This document shows, piece after piece, positions 9,101 to 21,480 of a stretch of 22,289 bases of DNA. The notes under the pieces were generated by a model. That model did no database searches and had not been told where the DNA came from. It saw only the letters and a list, made by a program, of their open reading frames with translations. Every line of letters starts with the position of its first letter. The first letter of the stretch is position 1. Source of the DNA: Protostelium mycophagum (Eukaryota > Evosea > Variosea > Protosteliida > Protosteliaceae); assembly GCA_002081555.1 (NCBI GenBank), contig MZNV01002800.1, positions 1 to 22,289 of the forward strand, in the 5' to 3' direction. The translations under genes were made by a program, and so were the position numbers.

Positions 9101-10871
9101 AATTAAAGACTCATCTTCACTGGTTGTTATCCTCATCCTCTCCAATTGCTCTTTCTCTTCGTTCTGAGTGGCTATTTTAAATTCCTTTTTGTATTTCTCA
9201 AAATCTTCATTGGCTGTACATTGTTACTTCTTTGAGTTTATATTGAACAAGCACAAGATAGTTGTATGTTGTAGGTTCGGGAGATATCACCTTTTGATAG
9301 TTGTGCTTGGAGATTGCCAATCATCTCTTCGCTTTCTTTGTATCTCATCTCCTAAAAATACTGTTCATAAAAACATTTAAATAATGAAAGCCTACAACTG
9401 CAAATTTGATCGTTCCAAGATTTTGAAGAAAATAATTCTCTGAATATTTGAAAATGTCAGTTTTGATACCTCTCTCGCTTTCAGCTGCTGAATGTCTACA
9501 TTTAGTTGATCTATATTTAGTTGATCAATCTTCCTCTTCTCATCTACACTCCCCTCCTTTTGTCAGTTATTATGTCACACAGCGATCTTATTAAATTAAA
9601 ATAGAAATTTGGAAAAATGATGACTCGGAGATCCTCATACGCAGAACCACGCAAGTGTCCAGCCTTGAAAAAGAAGAAAAGTCACCTCTGTGGATCTCAA
9701 TTGTTCAATTTCGGTGTTGAGTTTTGCTATGATTGAATTCTGTCGATCCGCAGTGTCCTATGTATTTCAGAATGATTCTCTTTATTTTTCCACAGCTCCT
9801 TTTTATTGTTGAAAAGGCCATGGCAGCATTCACACATCTAAATTTACCTTTTGTTGATATTCACTATTTTCAAGTTCTTCTCGTAAAAGAGAAAGCTCTC
9901 GTTGTAAGCTCTCTTTCTCTGCCTGTAATGAGATCAGCCATCAAGAATTATAAACATTGTTATTCTTTATTATTAGTGAAGAATAATAATAATGATAATA
10001 ATAATAATGATAATAAATTACCTCTGCATAAATAGTCTCCTTTTCTATCTTCTGTATCTCCTCATATTTCGTGGTCATCTCAGACAATTCTATTCTCTGT
10101 ACAAAATTATACAAGTCCTCTCGATACCAAGAGATATTTCACGCAGTTGTGCTGGAAGAATTTATACTCACAGTGGCTTCGAATTGATTGTTGATGAGTT
10201 GTTCCTTTTGATAATTTTCCGCCAAGATACAATTTATCTTATTTTCTTTCTCTTGTAATACTTTCTATTTCTCATTACAATTCTGAAATAAAATCGTGGC
10301 GAAATGTTTCAAGACACTCACTTTGTAATATTCCAATTGAGATGTAGCATCGAAGCTATCCTCCAGTGCGTACTAATCAACATTAATATATTACACCTTT
10401 CTAAAATGTTAGACAAAAAATGATATTGATCACCTGACTGAGTGAAGAGATAAATTGCTCTGAGGAGGTGGCTCTCTTTGTTAATCGGTCAACCTCTTTT
10501 TGATAAATAGACAATAGTGAAGGAAACTTTTCCATCTTGGCCTCATCTGGAATGCTGCGGAATTCTGCATTCTATGAGATGGATGATCCGTGGCGTAATC
10601 ACATTCCACACTTCCAACTTTTGTTCGCAAGGAAGTATATTACCTTTTGTCGCTATTACAAGCCTCTTTCTATTTGCATCGCCATCTTCTTTGGCTTTAC
10701 TGATCACTTCCAATTGTGTTTTGATTTCTTCTCTCTTTTCAGACCAATTTAAAGCTGTAACGAACACTCAGTCAAACAAAGATTGTTAACTTTTTGCACG
10801 ATAATCACGTCACGGTTCATGATCTGTATGCTGTGATAAGAAGACTTACCATCCCAGAACTCCTCTGCCAT
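6127..10871 (-). CDS. CASP/CUX1-like golgin, long coiled-coil protein
   Basis: Twenty-four exons (high to low): 10871-10850, 10754-10644, 10546-10434, 10372-10322, 10264-10172, 10096-10022, 9922-9848, 9757-9686, 9553-9470, 9351-9291, 9213-9074, 8958-8758, 8618-8585, 8460-8342, 8293-8253, 8091-7948, 7834-7668, 7624-7533, 7449-7198, 7121-7075, 7021-6812, 6711-6552, 6507-6328 and 6279-6127. They give 898 residues. The N-terminus (MAEEFWDALNWSEKREEI... DANRKRLVIATK, then LLSIYQKEVDRLTKRA) follows the CASP pattern of an aromatic start, RK-L-x-x-x-T-K, and LL-x-x-YQ-x-E-x-D-x-LTKR. CASP proteins are Golgi tethers (yeast Coy1). Nearly all the rest is heptad coiled coil, as in ERDKLFTQ and QRDKLIAENIKIS. 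Unlike CASP, the C-terminus (from about residue 795: AKRLAPRTAENLLVPANNH) has no clear membrane anchor, only the mildly hydrophobic NLGLGALLSIGTTF. The 34-nt exon at 8618-8585 is the least certain. One intron (6811-6712) is GC-AG. Confidence 0.6.
7450..7532. repeat. TA-rich simple repeat in an intron of the CASP-like gene
   Basis: Irregular TAT/ATTATA repeats fill the intron between exons 18 and 19. Confidence 0.8.
7842..7932. repeat. 39-bp tandem duplication in an intron
   Basis: Copy one is 7842-7880 and copy two 7881-7919. Both begin AATTCATTTGGTATATATGT. A third partial copy (ATTTATTTGGTAG) follows. The array lies inside the intron 7835-7947 of the CASP-like gene and ends just before exon 16. 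Confidence 0.8.
9974..10018. repeat. AAT-type trinucleotide-rich microsatellite
   Basis: Repeated AATAATGAT units in the intron between exons 6 and 7 of the CASP-like gene. Confidence 0.75.
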
Positions 10872-10953
10872 CCTGGGGAGGTCTGTTTTCTCGCAAACCA
10901 GACGAAATTATTGCCCAAACTACAACGCTAAAATTCGGCGATTCAGCAAGTCC

Positions 10954-10970
10954 ACAAAAGAGGCCATCTC
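10954..10970. repeat. 17-bp direct repeat, copy 1
   Basis: ACAAAAGAGGCCATCTC, identical to 11126-11142. Similarity extends upstream (GCxAGT before both copies). Confidence 0.85.
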
Positions 10971-11125
10971 CCAAGGATATTTTCCATACGCTTGCATCAC
11001 CTTCATACATAGAAGAATGCAATGACACATATAGGCACGAACCGACAATCACCGATACCCTGAGCCGGGGTCGGGGATCACAGCATGTGCGATGTACGCA
11101 GGACAGTTGTAAAACTTGCGAGTAA

Positions 11126-11142
11126 ACAAAAGAGGCCATCTC
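11126..11142. repeat. 17-bp direct repeat, copy 2
   Basis: Identical to 10954-10970; the copies are 172 bp apart, in the leader/promoter region of the CASP-like gene. On the minus strand both read GAGATGGCCTCTTTTGT, each containing an ATG. Confidence 0.85.
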
Positions 11143-11171
11143 AACTGATCAAATAAAATATATCCAAAGAG

Positions 11172-11177
11172 TTTATT
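11172..11177 (-). promoter_or_regulatory. Polyadenylation signal overlapping the NOM1 stop codon
   Basis: The minus strand reads AAT TGA ATAAAC, so AATAAA starts on the last base of the stop codon (11179-11177). Confidence 0.55.
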
Positions 11178-13517
11178 CAATTGAACAAGTTGGCGGTGAT
11201 CCATTTCTCGAGCATCTTTTTGAGAATCTTCAAGCCCTTTGTATACAAGACATCCCCCTGCTGACAAGCTATCTCTTGTGTGAAGAAATGAATCAACGAT
11301 TCTACTATCGGCTTCGCCTCTTTCAAGGCAATAAGCTTAACAACGAGCTGTATGCAGTCAGAATTATTGTGACAAGAGAAGATCTCACATCACTGAGGAT
11401 GTCTGCCCTTTCGTTCTCGGCGTATCTCTTTATGATGTTGGTGAATAACAACCTCAAGAATAAAATACTCTGTGCATCCATCTCTTCGAATTGAAGATTC
11501 TGCAGGAATGTGAATAATACCGATTGTAATAGAGTGAATACCTTGAGAGAGCCAAGATTGAGTGAATGATCGCACAAGAGATCCGCAATAAAGCTAGATA
11601 AGTTGTGAATCTTTTTGGGGGTCATCTCCCCCAGGACCTTCAACTTGTCCCAAAATGTGTGCTTCAGGCTGAATTTATAATTCTTCTGAAATGCACAGAG
11701 CTTTGAGGCAATATGATAGTAATAGGGGTTGTACTTCTTCTCTTGTAGACAGCAATGGACTATCACATACATCACGTCCAAGTCCTGACCTTTGCCCCCG
11801 AATTTTAGTAGTCCGTCAAATGCGTCGAAATAGTCCTAATCTCTTTAATGCTGAGAATGATTGTGTGATGCTCACCTCAGCGGACATAATGATACCAAAT
11901 ATAGTTCTTCTCAAATCTGTATTCATACGTTGTGACTTGGCTAATACGGCCAATTTATCCTGTTCTCTCTCCATTGTAGATTCCCTCTTCTCTCCTACTT
12001 TCTTATTTCCATCCCAACTGCTCCCCACCAACCACCACCGTCCTATATTATATTATATTATATATTATATATTATATATTATATATTATATATATATATA
12101 TATATATTATATTATATTATATACTACATACCTTTCTCTTCAATTTGTATGAAATCAGTCCATGAGACTCTTAGTGGATTCTCCCCGTGATTTCCTCTCT
12201 TCTTTAGAATAGCATTCTGTGCCTTGAGACATCTCTGTAGTGCACTATGTTCCTCCGCATTATCTTTACTTCTATTGTTCTTCAACTCGCTTATGCTGTC
12301 CACCAAAAATCTGGCGCGAAAAGACAATGAGTCACTGTTGTCATCGTTGAGCGTCGGGGCACGTTCTTTGTATTGTTTCTGTACCATGATGACGATCTCT
12401 TTTAAACTGCCCGCATCATCCCTTCGTAGTTGTACTCCACAAGCTAAAAATCATCACCAATGACCAAATGTGTTCTATATTCCTCTATGATATCAACCAC
12501 ACGGGGTAACTCACATTTAATGATCAGTAGCAATAATTCAAGATCCAATTCCGAGAAACTTCCTATCATCCTCTTTATGATATCATATATGATGCTGCAG
12601 TGTACAACTGACATATTATACAGATGTATAATCAATATCATTATGTTATTGCATATCAAACTGTCCGCATTCGCATAATGCTTTTCGAATTCTACAACCA
12701 GTTTTTCCATTATTGCAGACCCTGTTTTTATCATTATTCATTATCTTATCATCAATAATCTGTGTTTGTTGTGTTGGCTGATATCATAAAATGTACTCAT
12801 TATTTCTTACCGACTTCAGAACCAGTAGTTCTATGTAGTACGGATATTAAGGTTGACTGAGCTACTATTGGTACTGAATGAAGCATAGAATGTCCACTCT
12901 TGATGCAATTGTCCACGATACATGATACGATCACTTCCCATACAGCTTAATTAATTCAATTTTTATAATATTTTATCGGTTATTGTCTTCAAAAAAATCC
13001 GTGCTTGTACACAAATCAGAGGATCAAGCCTGTGATCACAATGATACGAGGATAGAAATAATATATACGAAGACATATATCGATGTTCACCTCTTTTTCC
13101 GTGGGTAACAGCAAGAGATTCCAACTCTTCCAAGATGCCTTCCATGTTTGTTATGGAGAGCTTATTCACATTACCACGCACTTGTCTCTCCATGGCCTCT
13201 TGTGGTGTGCTCTTCTGCAGTGCTCTGGGTCTGTAGAGTGCCTTTCCTGCATCTTTCTTGATCTCTTGATCATTCTTCTCTTCCGTGCCTTCAGTGTCTC
13301 CCTTGGACTCTTCTTTCTTCTTATGTTCCTTTCTGGTGCCTTCACTTGATGATTCCACATTTTTCTGTTTCTTTTTATTGATTGATGTGATTATCTTGGT
13401 CTTTTTGTTTTTGGGTTGTGCTTCCCGCTCTGCTTGAACACCATCGACATCACCTGTGACAAAATCAATCGAGGAATCTATCATCCCTTTCAAAGGGCGT
13501 ACCATTCTCCTTCTCAT
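11177..13517 (-). CDS. NOM1: NOM1/Sgd1 nucleolar MIF4G-MA3 protein
   Basis: Seven exons: 13517-13091, 12945-12811, 12721-12515, 12443-12132, 12042-11876, 11835-11389 and 11317-11177; 611 residues. NOM1 (yeast Sgd1) is a nucleolar factor for small-subunit ribosome assembly that binds eIF4AIII-like helicases. The first ~110 residues are Lys/Glu-rich and disordered (KKKQKNVESSSE). The MIF4G domain runs from about 115 to 330, with NKLSITNMEGILEELESL, LHRTTGSEVG, IIHLYNMSVVHCSIIYDIIKRMIGSFSE and LRRDDAGSL. LRVSWTDF and GRWWLVGSSWDG form the conserved linker. The MA3 domain includes SQRMNTDLRRTIFGIIMSAEDYFDAF, CCLQEKKYNPYYYHIASKLC and FWDKLKVL. The protein is shorter than the ~860-residue human NOM1 mainly because of the reduced N-terminus. 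An overlapping ATG at 13537 in another frame (MGRKRRQ) was not chosen because it closes after 24 codons. Confidence 0.93.
12043..12131. repeat. TA microsatellite filling a NOM1 intron
   Basis: The 89-nt intron between exons 4 and 5 is almost entirely (TATAT)n, with a GTATGT donor and an ATATAG acceptor on the minus strand. Confidence 0.85.
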
Positions 13518-13818
13518 TTTGTCTCCTCTTCCTTCCCATGTTGAATATCACCTTGTTCCAAAGATCGGTTGACCTATGTTGACAAAATTCTCCTGAAGCG
13601 CAGAACAGAAAAGAATTTTCGGCTTCCATCCGCTCCTGAAACAAACACCAAAGACCAACAAGAAACAGCAACACTTCTGTTCCCAATCGAAAAGTTATAC
13701 TCCCTCTTCACATCAACCTTATCAGTTTTTCAGAACACTCCAGCACTGCCTTTGGGCTGTAACATAGTAGACGTATTTTTACCATCAGAGACAGAAGAAC
13801 CAGCAACAAAGTACTTAC
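13518..13818. other. Divergent promoter region between NOM1 and the vasculin-like gene
   Basis: Both genes start outward from this 301-bp stretch. A plus-strand frame is open from 13569 to 13847 but has no ATG in it, so it is more likely leader or chance than a coding exon, although an extra upstream exon cannot be excluded. Confidence 0.55.
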
Positions 13819-14978
13819 ATGGAGACCAAAGAGCTCTTAGGGCCTGAATGGATGGTCTCTCCAAAAACGGCCAGATCGACAACACCAGAGATGAATCGTT
13901 TCGCTCCCCCAAGGAAGTCTATGATTCCACCAAATCTTGAGAAATTAGGAAAATCAAAGTCATCTCCCAGTCTGCTCAATAATGGCAACGACGTATTCAC
14001 CCAAATCAAAGAAAAAGTCACCTTCGATAGAAACTTTGTAAGTCTCTGGTTATCACATCTTCGTACTTTATTCCTTCTGATGTCATTATCGTCGCCGCCT
14101 GATCTGATCGCAGCCCACTTTACTAGGAGCGAGAAGGAGGCCAGTTTCACCTCTACAGCCACACAGCCCATCCTCTAGCAGAACCTCTACTCCTAGATCA
14201 ACCTCTTCGGCTTCACCACCTCCAGAAGAGTTCCCAGAAATGGTTAGTCGAGTGACCCACTCCAGTGCCCCAACAACACCCACTACTTCACCCAAAGCTG
14301 TTTGGGGCCCTGCCCCAAAAAATGTGCTCGATGCAAAGGTAATTAAACAATCCATCACGGCAGCAAACTGAGGAAAATAGCAAGTGAAAAAGACAAAGAC
14401 AACAGAAGAAGATTTGAGGTCGAGAAGATACGATGTGCTATCATTCAGAAAAGCCGCCTCTGAGCCTAACCTCAATTCGAATGTATCTTTTGATGGCTTG
14501 GGGTAATGTCATCTAATCAACCTACAAATACAACATAAATTTGCAAAGCCACGCTACTTGATATTTAAAGTGCATAATAATTTATTATTTTCTTAAGACA
14601 ATACTGAATATGTATAGTGACACACCACACGTAATCGTTGTAAGTTGTCCAAAGAACGAGTTGAACAAGACGTCACTCACATTACAGAAGGTAAGCATAG
14701 AATACCCAACTTCTTTACATCTTAAAAATAAATGAAAATGAAACTTATTCAGTATCACAAAAGGCCAGCCACACCACCTGTAAACAGACAAAATAACATC
14801 GATGGGGGGACCACCTCAACCATAATAGAAGCTCCACCCCCACATGGGATAGCACAAAAGGACACACCCACACATGGGACAGAAGAGGAGGAGAAATTCC
14901 TGAGAAATCTAGGGTGGGTGCCCGAGGACGAATGCCACATCCCTTTATTGACTGATGAAGAAATCAACCAAGCTATAG
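13819..14978 (+). CDS. Vasculin (GPBP1)-like protein, 3' end unresolved
   Basis: Exons 13819-14037, 14114-14338, 14381-14502, 14645-14690 and 14753-14978 keep frame across all four introns and give about 279 residues; at least one further exon follows. Two features link it to vasculin/GPBP1, a GC-rich promoter-binding nuclear protein. One is the conserved FPTLLG-type motif, created by the first splice (DRNF joined to PTLLGARRRP). The other is the C-terminal block EEEEKFLRNLGWVPEDE...PLLTDEEI, which matches vasculin's LLK-MGW...PLTEDE. The rest is Ser/Pro/Thr-rich and disordered, with VWGPAPKN in the middle. The third exon would stop at 14506 if the GTAATG donor at 14503 were not used; the matching downstream block favours splicing. 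After 14978 a candidate last exon begins at 15200 (acceptor CTTCAG) and ends near 15280, but the frame is not settled. The start at 13819 is the first usable ATG. Confidence 0.55.
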
Positions 14979-16917
<1,939 letters not shown>

Positions 16918-17350
16918 GATATCAAATAAATAATGATGAAGAGACCATTATCTTATTAGCAATAATCTCTTGTTGGTTTGTAGATGTTGCTTCTGTATTT
17001 TCAGTGAAATTGATGCTGTTTTTACATTTCGCCCTTAATTATGCGAATTGCGTTGCAAACTTTGTTTCAAATTTCCTGATTGCGCGAACATTACACACAC
17101 ACATAGACTCTCACTTGTATTTTAATCCTTATCACATACCACTATCTGGATTGATTCCGGAAAAGAACACTTGACTCTTGGAGAGTAGAATGGAAAGCGA
17201 GTCAACAGATGAGCTCAATTGCCAGTCTCACGAATAACATGACCTTGACTGATCGTTCTCTACTCTTTCGCTCTTCTGCAACATTCATAATCAACCCTTC
17301 AGAGACCAGCAAAACATCCTTCAACACCAACTCACTTCTAAGTATCCCAC
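16918..17350. other. Spacer between the protease and the eIF2-alpha kinase
   Basis: It holds the protease polyadenylation signal (16925-16930) and a short CA repeat near 17094, and it must contain the kinase promoter and leader. No gene is seen. Confidence 0.6.
16925..16930 (+). promoter_or_regulatory. Polyadenylation signal of the aspartic protease gene
   Basis: AATAAA starts eight bases after the TAA stop at 16915-16917. Confidence 0.6.
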
Positions 17351-20050
17351 ATGAAACAGGTGGCTATTGACAGTTATTCAGTGACTCTAACTCGAACAGT
17401 CCCAGACTCTTCTTCTGTTGAGGTGACGGCACCACCACCAACACCGACTCTCTCTTCACCATTAAGCATCAACTATTTGCTACAAGACCAAGAGCAACAG
17501 GAAGACTTTTATGAATCACCAAATCATGTCTTGACGAGGCTGAGCTTGTCCGTGTCCTCTCACAAGCTTTTACTGAACTGCTTCAGGCCTAACTGTACTG
17601 AAGAAGATTCAACTTGTGAGGATTCTGAAGAAGAGAGGGACTGGAACTCCTCTGGTCCATTTGATTATGACCAAGAGGTTAAATCCTCGATGGAATTATA
17701 TGAAGAAGAGTTGTACCAAGTGACGGGATTGAGGAGGAGTACTGGGATAGAATCTTACATGGACAACATGTCCTTTGGCAGCATGACTGACAACACCCGT
17801 GATTTTCAGTCACTGTGGAGTGTGCAGGAGGATGGTTATCTATCCACTGAACAGATCAATCAGCTCGCTGGTTCGTCCCACAACTTGACTTCCCCACTGA
17901 CCAATACAGAACGCATGTTGTACATATGGAGAGAGCACAGGAATAATTTCTGTACATTGTTGAGTGAGCATTATAATGAACATGCTGCGAATACCAATCA
18001 TTTCCCGTTGTTACTGAAGGAATTATCTGGGTTGGGTTTGTTCCAAGGGATGTACTTCAAGATCGGTAACTCATACCAAGTATATAATGCGAGGGATTTT
18101 GTCAAGGCTTGCCAGAATGAAGCGATATCCATGCTTGACCCACTTAGAGATTCTATTGATAGATCCATCTATATCTGTTGCAGGGTATGTTATGTAATCT
18201 TATATCATGTGGACATAGTACTCACTCACTCTACCAGGAAATTGTCGATGACTCTTTCTTAGCAAAGCATGAGAGGAATAAGATATTGATCATATTACAC
18301 ACATTGAATGCAGAGATATCAGGGATACCTCAACAAATAACATCGATACAATGTACATATCAATCCGTATTCAATAAGGACTTTATCCAACTAGAGAGCA
18401 TAGGAAAAGGTGGCTTTGGTAGAGTCATAAAGGTACATTCGTTCTATCTATACAATTATACAATAATATGAACAATAATATTGATGAAAAAGGTGTTACA
18501 TAGAGAGGACGGAAAGCAATATGCATTGAAATTGATCAAATTCAACACTAGTGATCAAAACACAACACAACAAGTAGGCTCCATGTATATTAATATATTC
18601 AATTATAAATTAGGTATTAAGAGAAGTGAAGGCGTTGAGTGCATTATCACATCCGAATGTGTGTAGATTCTATAATGCCTGGATAGAGCATGCGAATAGT
18701 TTGGGACATTATGAATTGCAGAATGAAAATGAAGAGACGAGCAATAATACAATGTCGTCACAAGGAGATTCATCCATCGTTTTTGAATTCACCAGCGGAG
18801 ACTCAAGCAGAAACAATAATACATATGATGTCTCATCGGTATGTCACCATAATACACACTCGGTGACATATTAAAGAATAAGACATCATCCACATGTACG
18901 CAAGAATACTCCAGAGAAGATTCAGAAGGCTCGTCAGAATGCACAAGTGAACCACTTTATCTTGTATAATACTGATATGTACGCAGATTGTTCAGGAAGA
19001 TTAGTCGCGTATGGAGGATGCAGTTCACACTCCCTGGAATGTAGAAGATTATCTGATGTTGGTCACAGGTTAGTATTCATTGTAGATGTAGATTGATATT
19101 TTTTACAGATTTGTGTTATTCATTCAGATGGAGTTCTATCGTCACAACACACTCAGATCATGGCTTGAACGCAGGAATAATAATTCCATCAATAGATCGG
19201 TTAAACCACAAGCAAATATGAAGATTATGAAGCAGATCACTTGTGGACTAGAATATATACATAGGAAGGGAATCTTCCACAGGGACATAAAACCAGATAA
19301 TATATTTATCTCAGAAGACGGTGGATTCAAAGTAATCAGTCAATTATAAACCAAACTCATGCGTTGTAGATTGGTGATTTCGGACTCGCAAAAGAATTGA
19401 GATATTCATCCTGTGCTAGCGAGGTGATATATATATGATATATATGATATTTCTATGATATATCAATATTAAAGGGTGAAGGATGTGGAGGTGGATGAGA
19501 AGGAGGAGAATGGGATGATGATAGGAATAGAGGGAAATGAACACACAGGAGGTGTGGGAACTCCGAGTTATGCGGGTCCTGAACAATTATCTGGGAGGAA
19601 ATATGATTTCAAATCAGATATTTATTCTCTTGGGGTCATTTTGTTTGAATTATTTACCGTGTTTCACACCTACACAGAGAGATCAAAAGTGAGTCAAGTT
19701 TATTCTAAAATAAAATCAAGTATTTATGATGATAGGTACTTACACAACTGCGGAATTATGTTCTACCTCCCGATTTATTGAGCAATTATCCTGAGATATC
19801 TGAATTAATATTGAAGACCATAGATAAAGACGTCAAGAGGAGGCCATCCGCACATGATCTCTTATGTCATCCATTGCTTGCATCCCAAACAATGGAGGTG
19901 TGTATTATATATGATGAATATTTGATGATGTGTTAGGAATCAATATGGATGGAGAGCGAGAGTGTACTTGAGGCACAAAGGAGCAGAATGATACAACTCG
20001 AGAACAAACTCTTGGAATTGCAATTACAACAATCAAAATATAAAGAATGA
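17351..20050 (+). CDS. HRI-like eIF2-alpha kinase
   Basis: Eleven exons: 17351-18184, 18238-18432, 18493-18573, 18614-18838, 18877-18946, 18987-19068, 19109-19331, 19370-19423, 19482-19688, 19736-19897 and 19937-20050; 748 residues. It would phosphorylate eIF2-alpha Ser51 to restrain translation under stress. The catalytic set is complete: GKGGFG (334-339), K356 in [14 protein letters not shown] (553-560), DFG (573-575) and [10 protein letters not shown]. Family marks are [22 protein letters not shown], the LFIQMEF strand with [23 protein letters not shown], and TER followed by VLTQLRN. A roughly 110-residue acidic, Ser/Asn-rich insert separates the N-lobe strands, as in HRI, PERK and GCN2. 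There is no signal peptide or membrane segment (against PERK) and no RWD or HisRS domain (against GCN2). The region before the kinase ([13 protein letters not shown]) weakly follows the HRI N-terminal pattern. A short coiled coil ([18 protein letters not shown]) closes the protein. Confidence 0.85.
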
Positions 20051-20073
20051 ATGCGCTCAACTCTTATTTTTTA

Positions 20074-21235
20074 TCAAGGAAGATGCGAGAACACAAATTC
20101 AAAAGCAAAAAATGCGGCACTGTTGGCTGGTATAGACCTCAACAAGCATGGACTGAGGCCCTGATTTATTTTACTCGGTTAATACAATGAAAGGAAATCA
20201 CCTTAAAGAATGCTCTTGGGCCTTCGTGATGGTATATGCTCTTTGTACAGTGCACAATGCCTTCATATTTTGGATTGATAAGCGAGTCAGTCTGCATCCG
20301 GTTCTTGATGACATCTACAGGGTAACATGATAACCAAAATGCCGTCCCCGCACAAGCCCCTGATCTCAAATCATGATTTGTCGATTATAAAAATATGCTC
20401 CACCTGCAGTGATACTTGCGAAAGGGGATGGTTTCTTTCTTTCTTGAGGTGATATATAATTCTTTACTATCTCATAGACACCAAAATAAGACCAATTTGA
20501 ACCTCTATGTAATATAGTTGGTACCCATCCTCTGTACAGACCAGTGATACCAGACTGTTTGTACATCTTGCGAGCACAATCTATCGGTCCTTTATATTCT
20601 GGGATGCTTCCCACAGGTTGCCTATATTGAGTTTGTAATCTGTGCATTATCATCTTCTTGTCCATGTGCCGATCATCCTTCTCATACCTCGCTTTTATTC
20701 CCTCCATTGGGGTGACAATCAAGCTCAACAGGGCTCCTAAAGCAAATGATCTTTGAAATCAAACCTGTTACACACCTGACAAAGCACCGCAAAGCATGAT
20801 CTGTGGTATTGTGTTGTATTGTTGCCCTTCCTTCTTTATCGCTGTTTTCATCAAACCCATCAGCCCGAACATAATGCTATTGATAAATCCCGTGGCAAAC
20901 ATGGGAGGAGAAGCACCTTTATACAATCCTCTTAACTAATCTTTGTGAGTTCATTCTAGAAATCACATTAAGACCCACTCCTTCTTCTTTGAGAGACTTT
21001 GTCAGGCAGTCAATTACACCTTTAAATCTACCCACTGTATCAGTCTGCAAACGGACCTAATTGAGTCAATGAAATGGTTGTGAGAATGTGTTGACAAGTG
21101 ATAGTGAAGAACCTTGATTGTATCAAAACCATGACCTGCGAGCACCAGAGCTACTCCTGAGGCAGAACCAGCTAAGAAATGACGGAGAGATGTCCATAAA
21201 TCTAAGCTCTGTTGGTTTGAAGAGCTTGTGGGCAT
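20074..21235 (-). CDS. Mitochondrial carrier (SLC25 family, carnitine/basic amino-acid type)
   Basis: Seven exons: 21235-21113, 21056-20979, 20935-20776, 20736-20688, 20639-20404, 20359-20202 and 20160-20074; 296 residues, normal for the family. It is an inner-membrane exchanger with three ~100-residue repeats of two helices each. Repeat signatures: first H-G-F-D-T-I-K (35-41), where the usual proline is glycine; second P-M-E-G-I-K (130-135) followed by ARLQTQ; third P-V-D-V-I-K (229-234) followed by NRMQTD. Other hallmarks are FKGVIDCLTK..KEEGLRGLYKG, EYKGPIDCARKMYKQSGITGLYRG, and the ending FFKGLSPCLLRSIPANSAAFFAFEF. The GHxFDTIKVRLQTD start and ARLQTQ after the second signature point to the carnitine/acylcarnitine-ornithine clade (SLC25A20/29/45/48-like), but the substrate cannot be read. 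The stop lies 23 bp from the convergent kinase stop. The start at 21235 is the first ATG in frame. Confidence 0.93.
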
Positions 21236-21480
21236 GATGTTCAATCACGATGATCGTGGTTTCGTTTTATTCAAATGAGTAACATATGACTCTCCCCAAG
21301 AGGATTGACAATTTATCAAATAAAAGTAATATTGATTCTTATGGAAATTAACAGAGATTATAGAGATCATGCACAGAGGAAAAGGACAAAGAACTATATC
21401 TTGTTTGACTGAATATCTCCTCGGTATATGGCTACATCCTTCTACTACATCTAAATCCATTAAAAGACTATACATCTAGA
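21236..21480. other. Upstream region of the carrier gene
   Basis: This should hold the promoter and leader of the minus-strand carrier. No gene or clear motif is seen. Confidence 0.5.

Larger units (their letters stand above)
10872..11176. other. Spacer between NOM1 3' end and CASP-like 5' end
   Basis: This 305-bp stretch separates two genes read from the minus strand, so it should hold the promoter and leader of the CASP-like gene and the 3' processing site of NOM1. It contains a 17-bp direct repeat (listed separately) and a GC-rich patch near 11060-11075. No gene is seen. Confidence 0.6.

Noticed and set aside
11050-11110. GC-rich patch considered as a tRNA or structured RNA
   Set aside because: No cloverleaf, T-loop GTTCGA or A/B box pattern could be fitted.
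13569-13847. 92-codon plus-strand open frame between NOM1 and the vasculin-like gene
   Set aside because: It contains no ATG and does not join in frame to the downstream exons with a convincing donor; probably leader sequence.
17349-17360. CACATGAAACAG shared by the window start and the kinase start
   Set aside because: A 12-base match is expected by chance in 22 kb.
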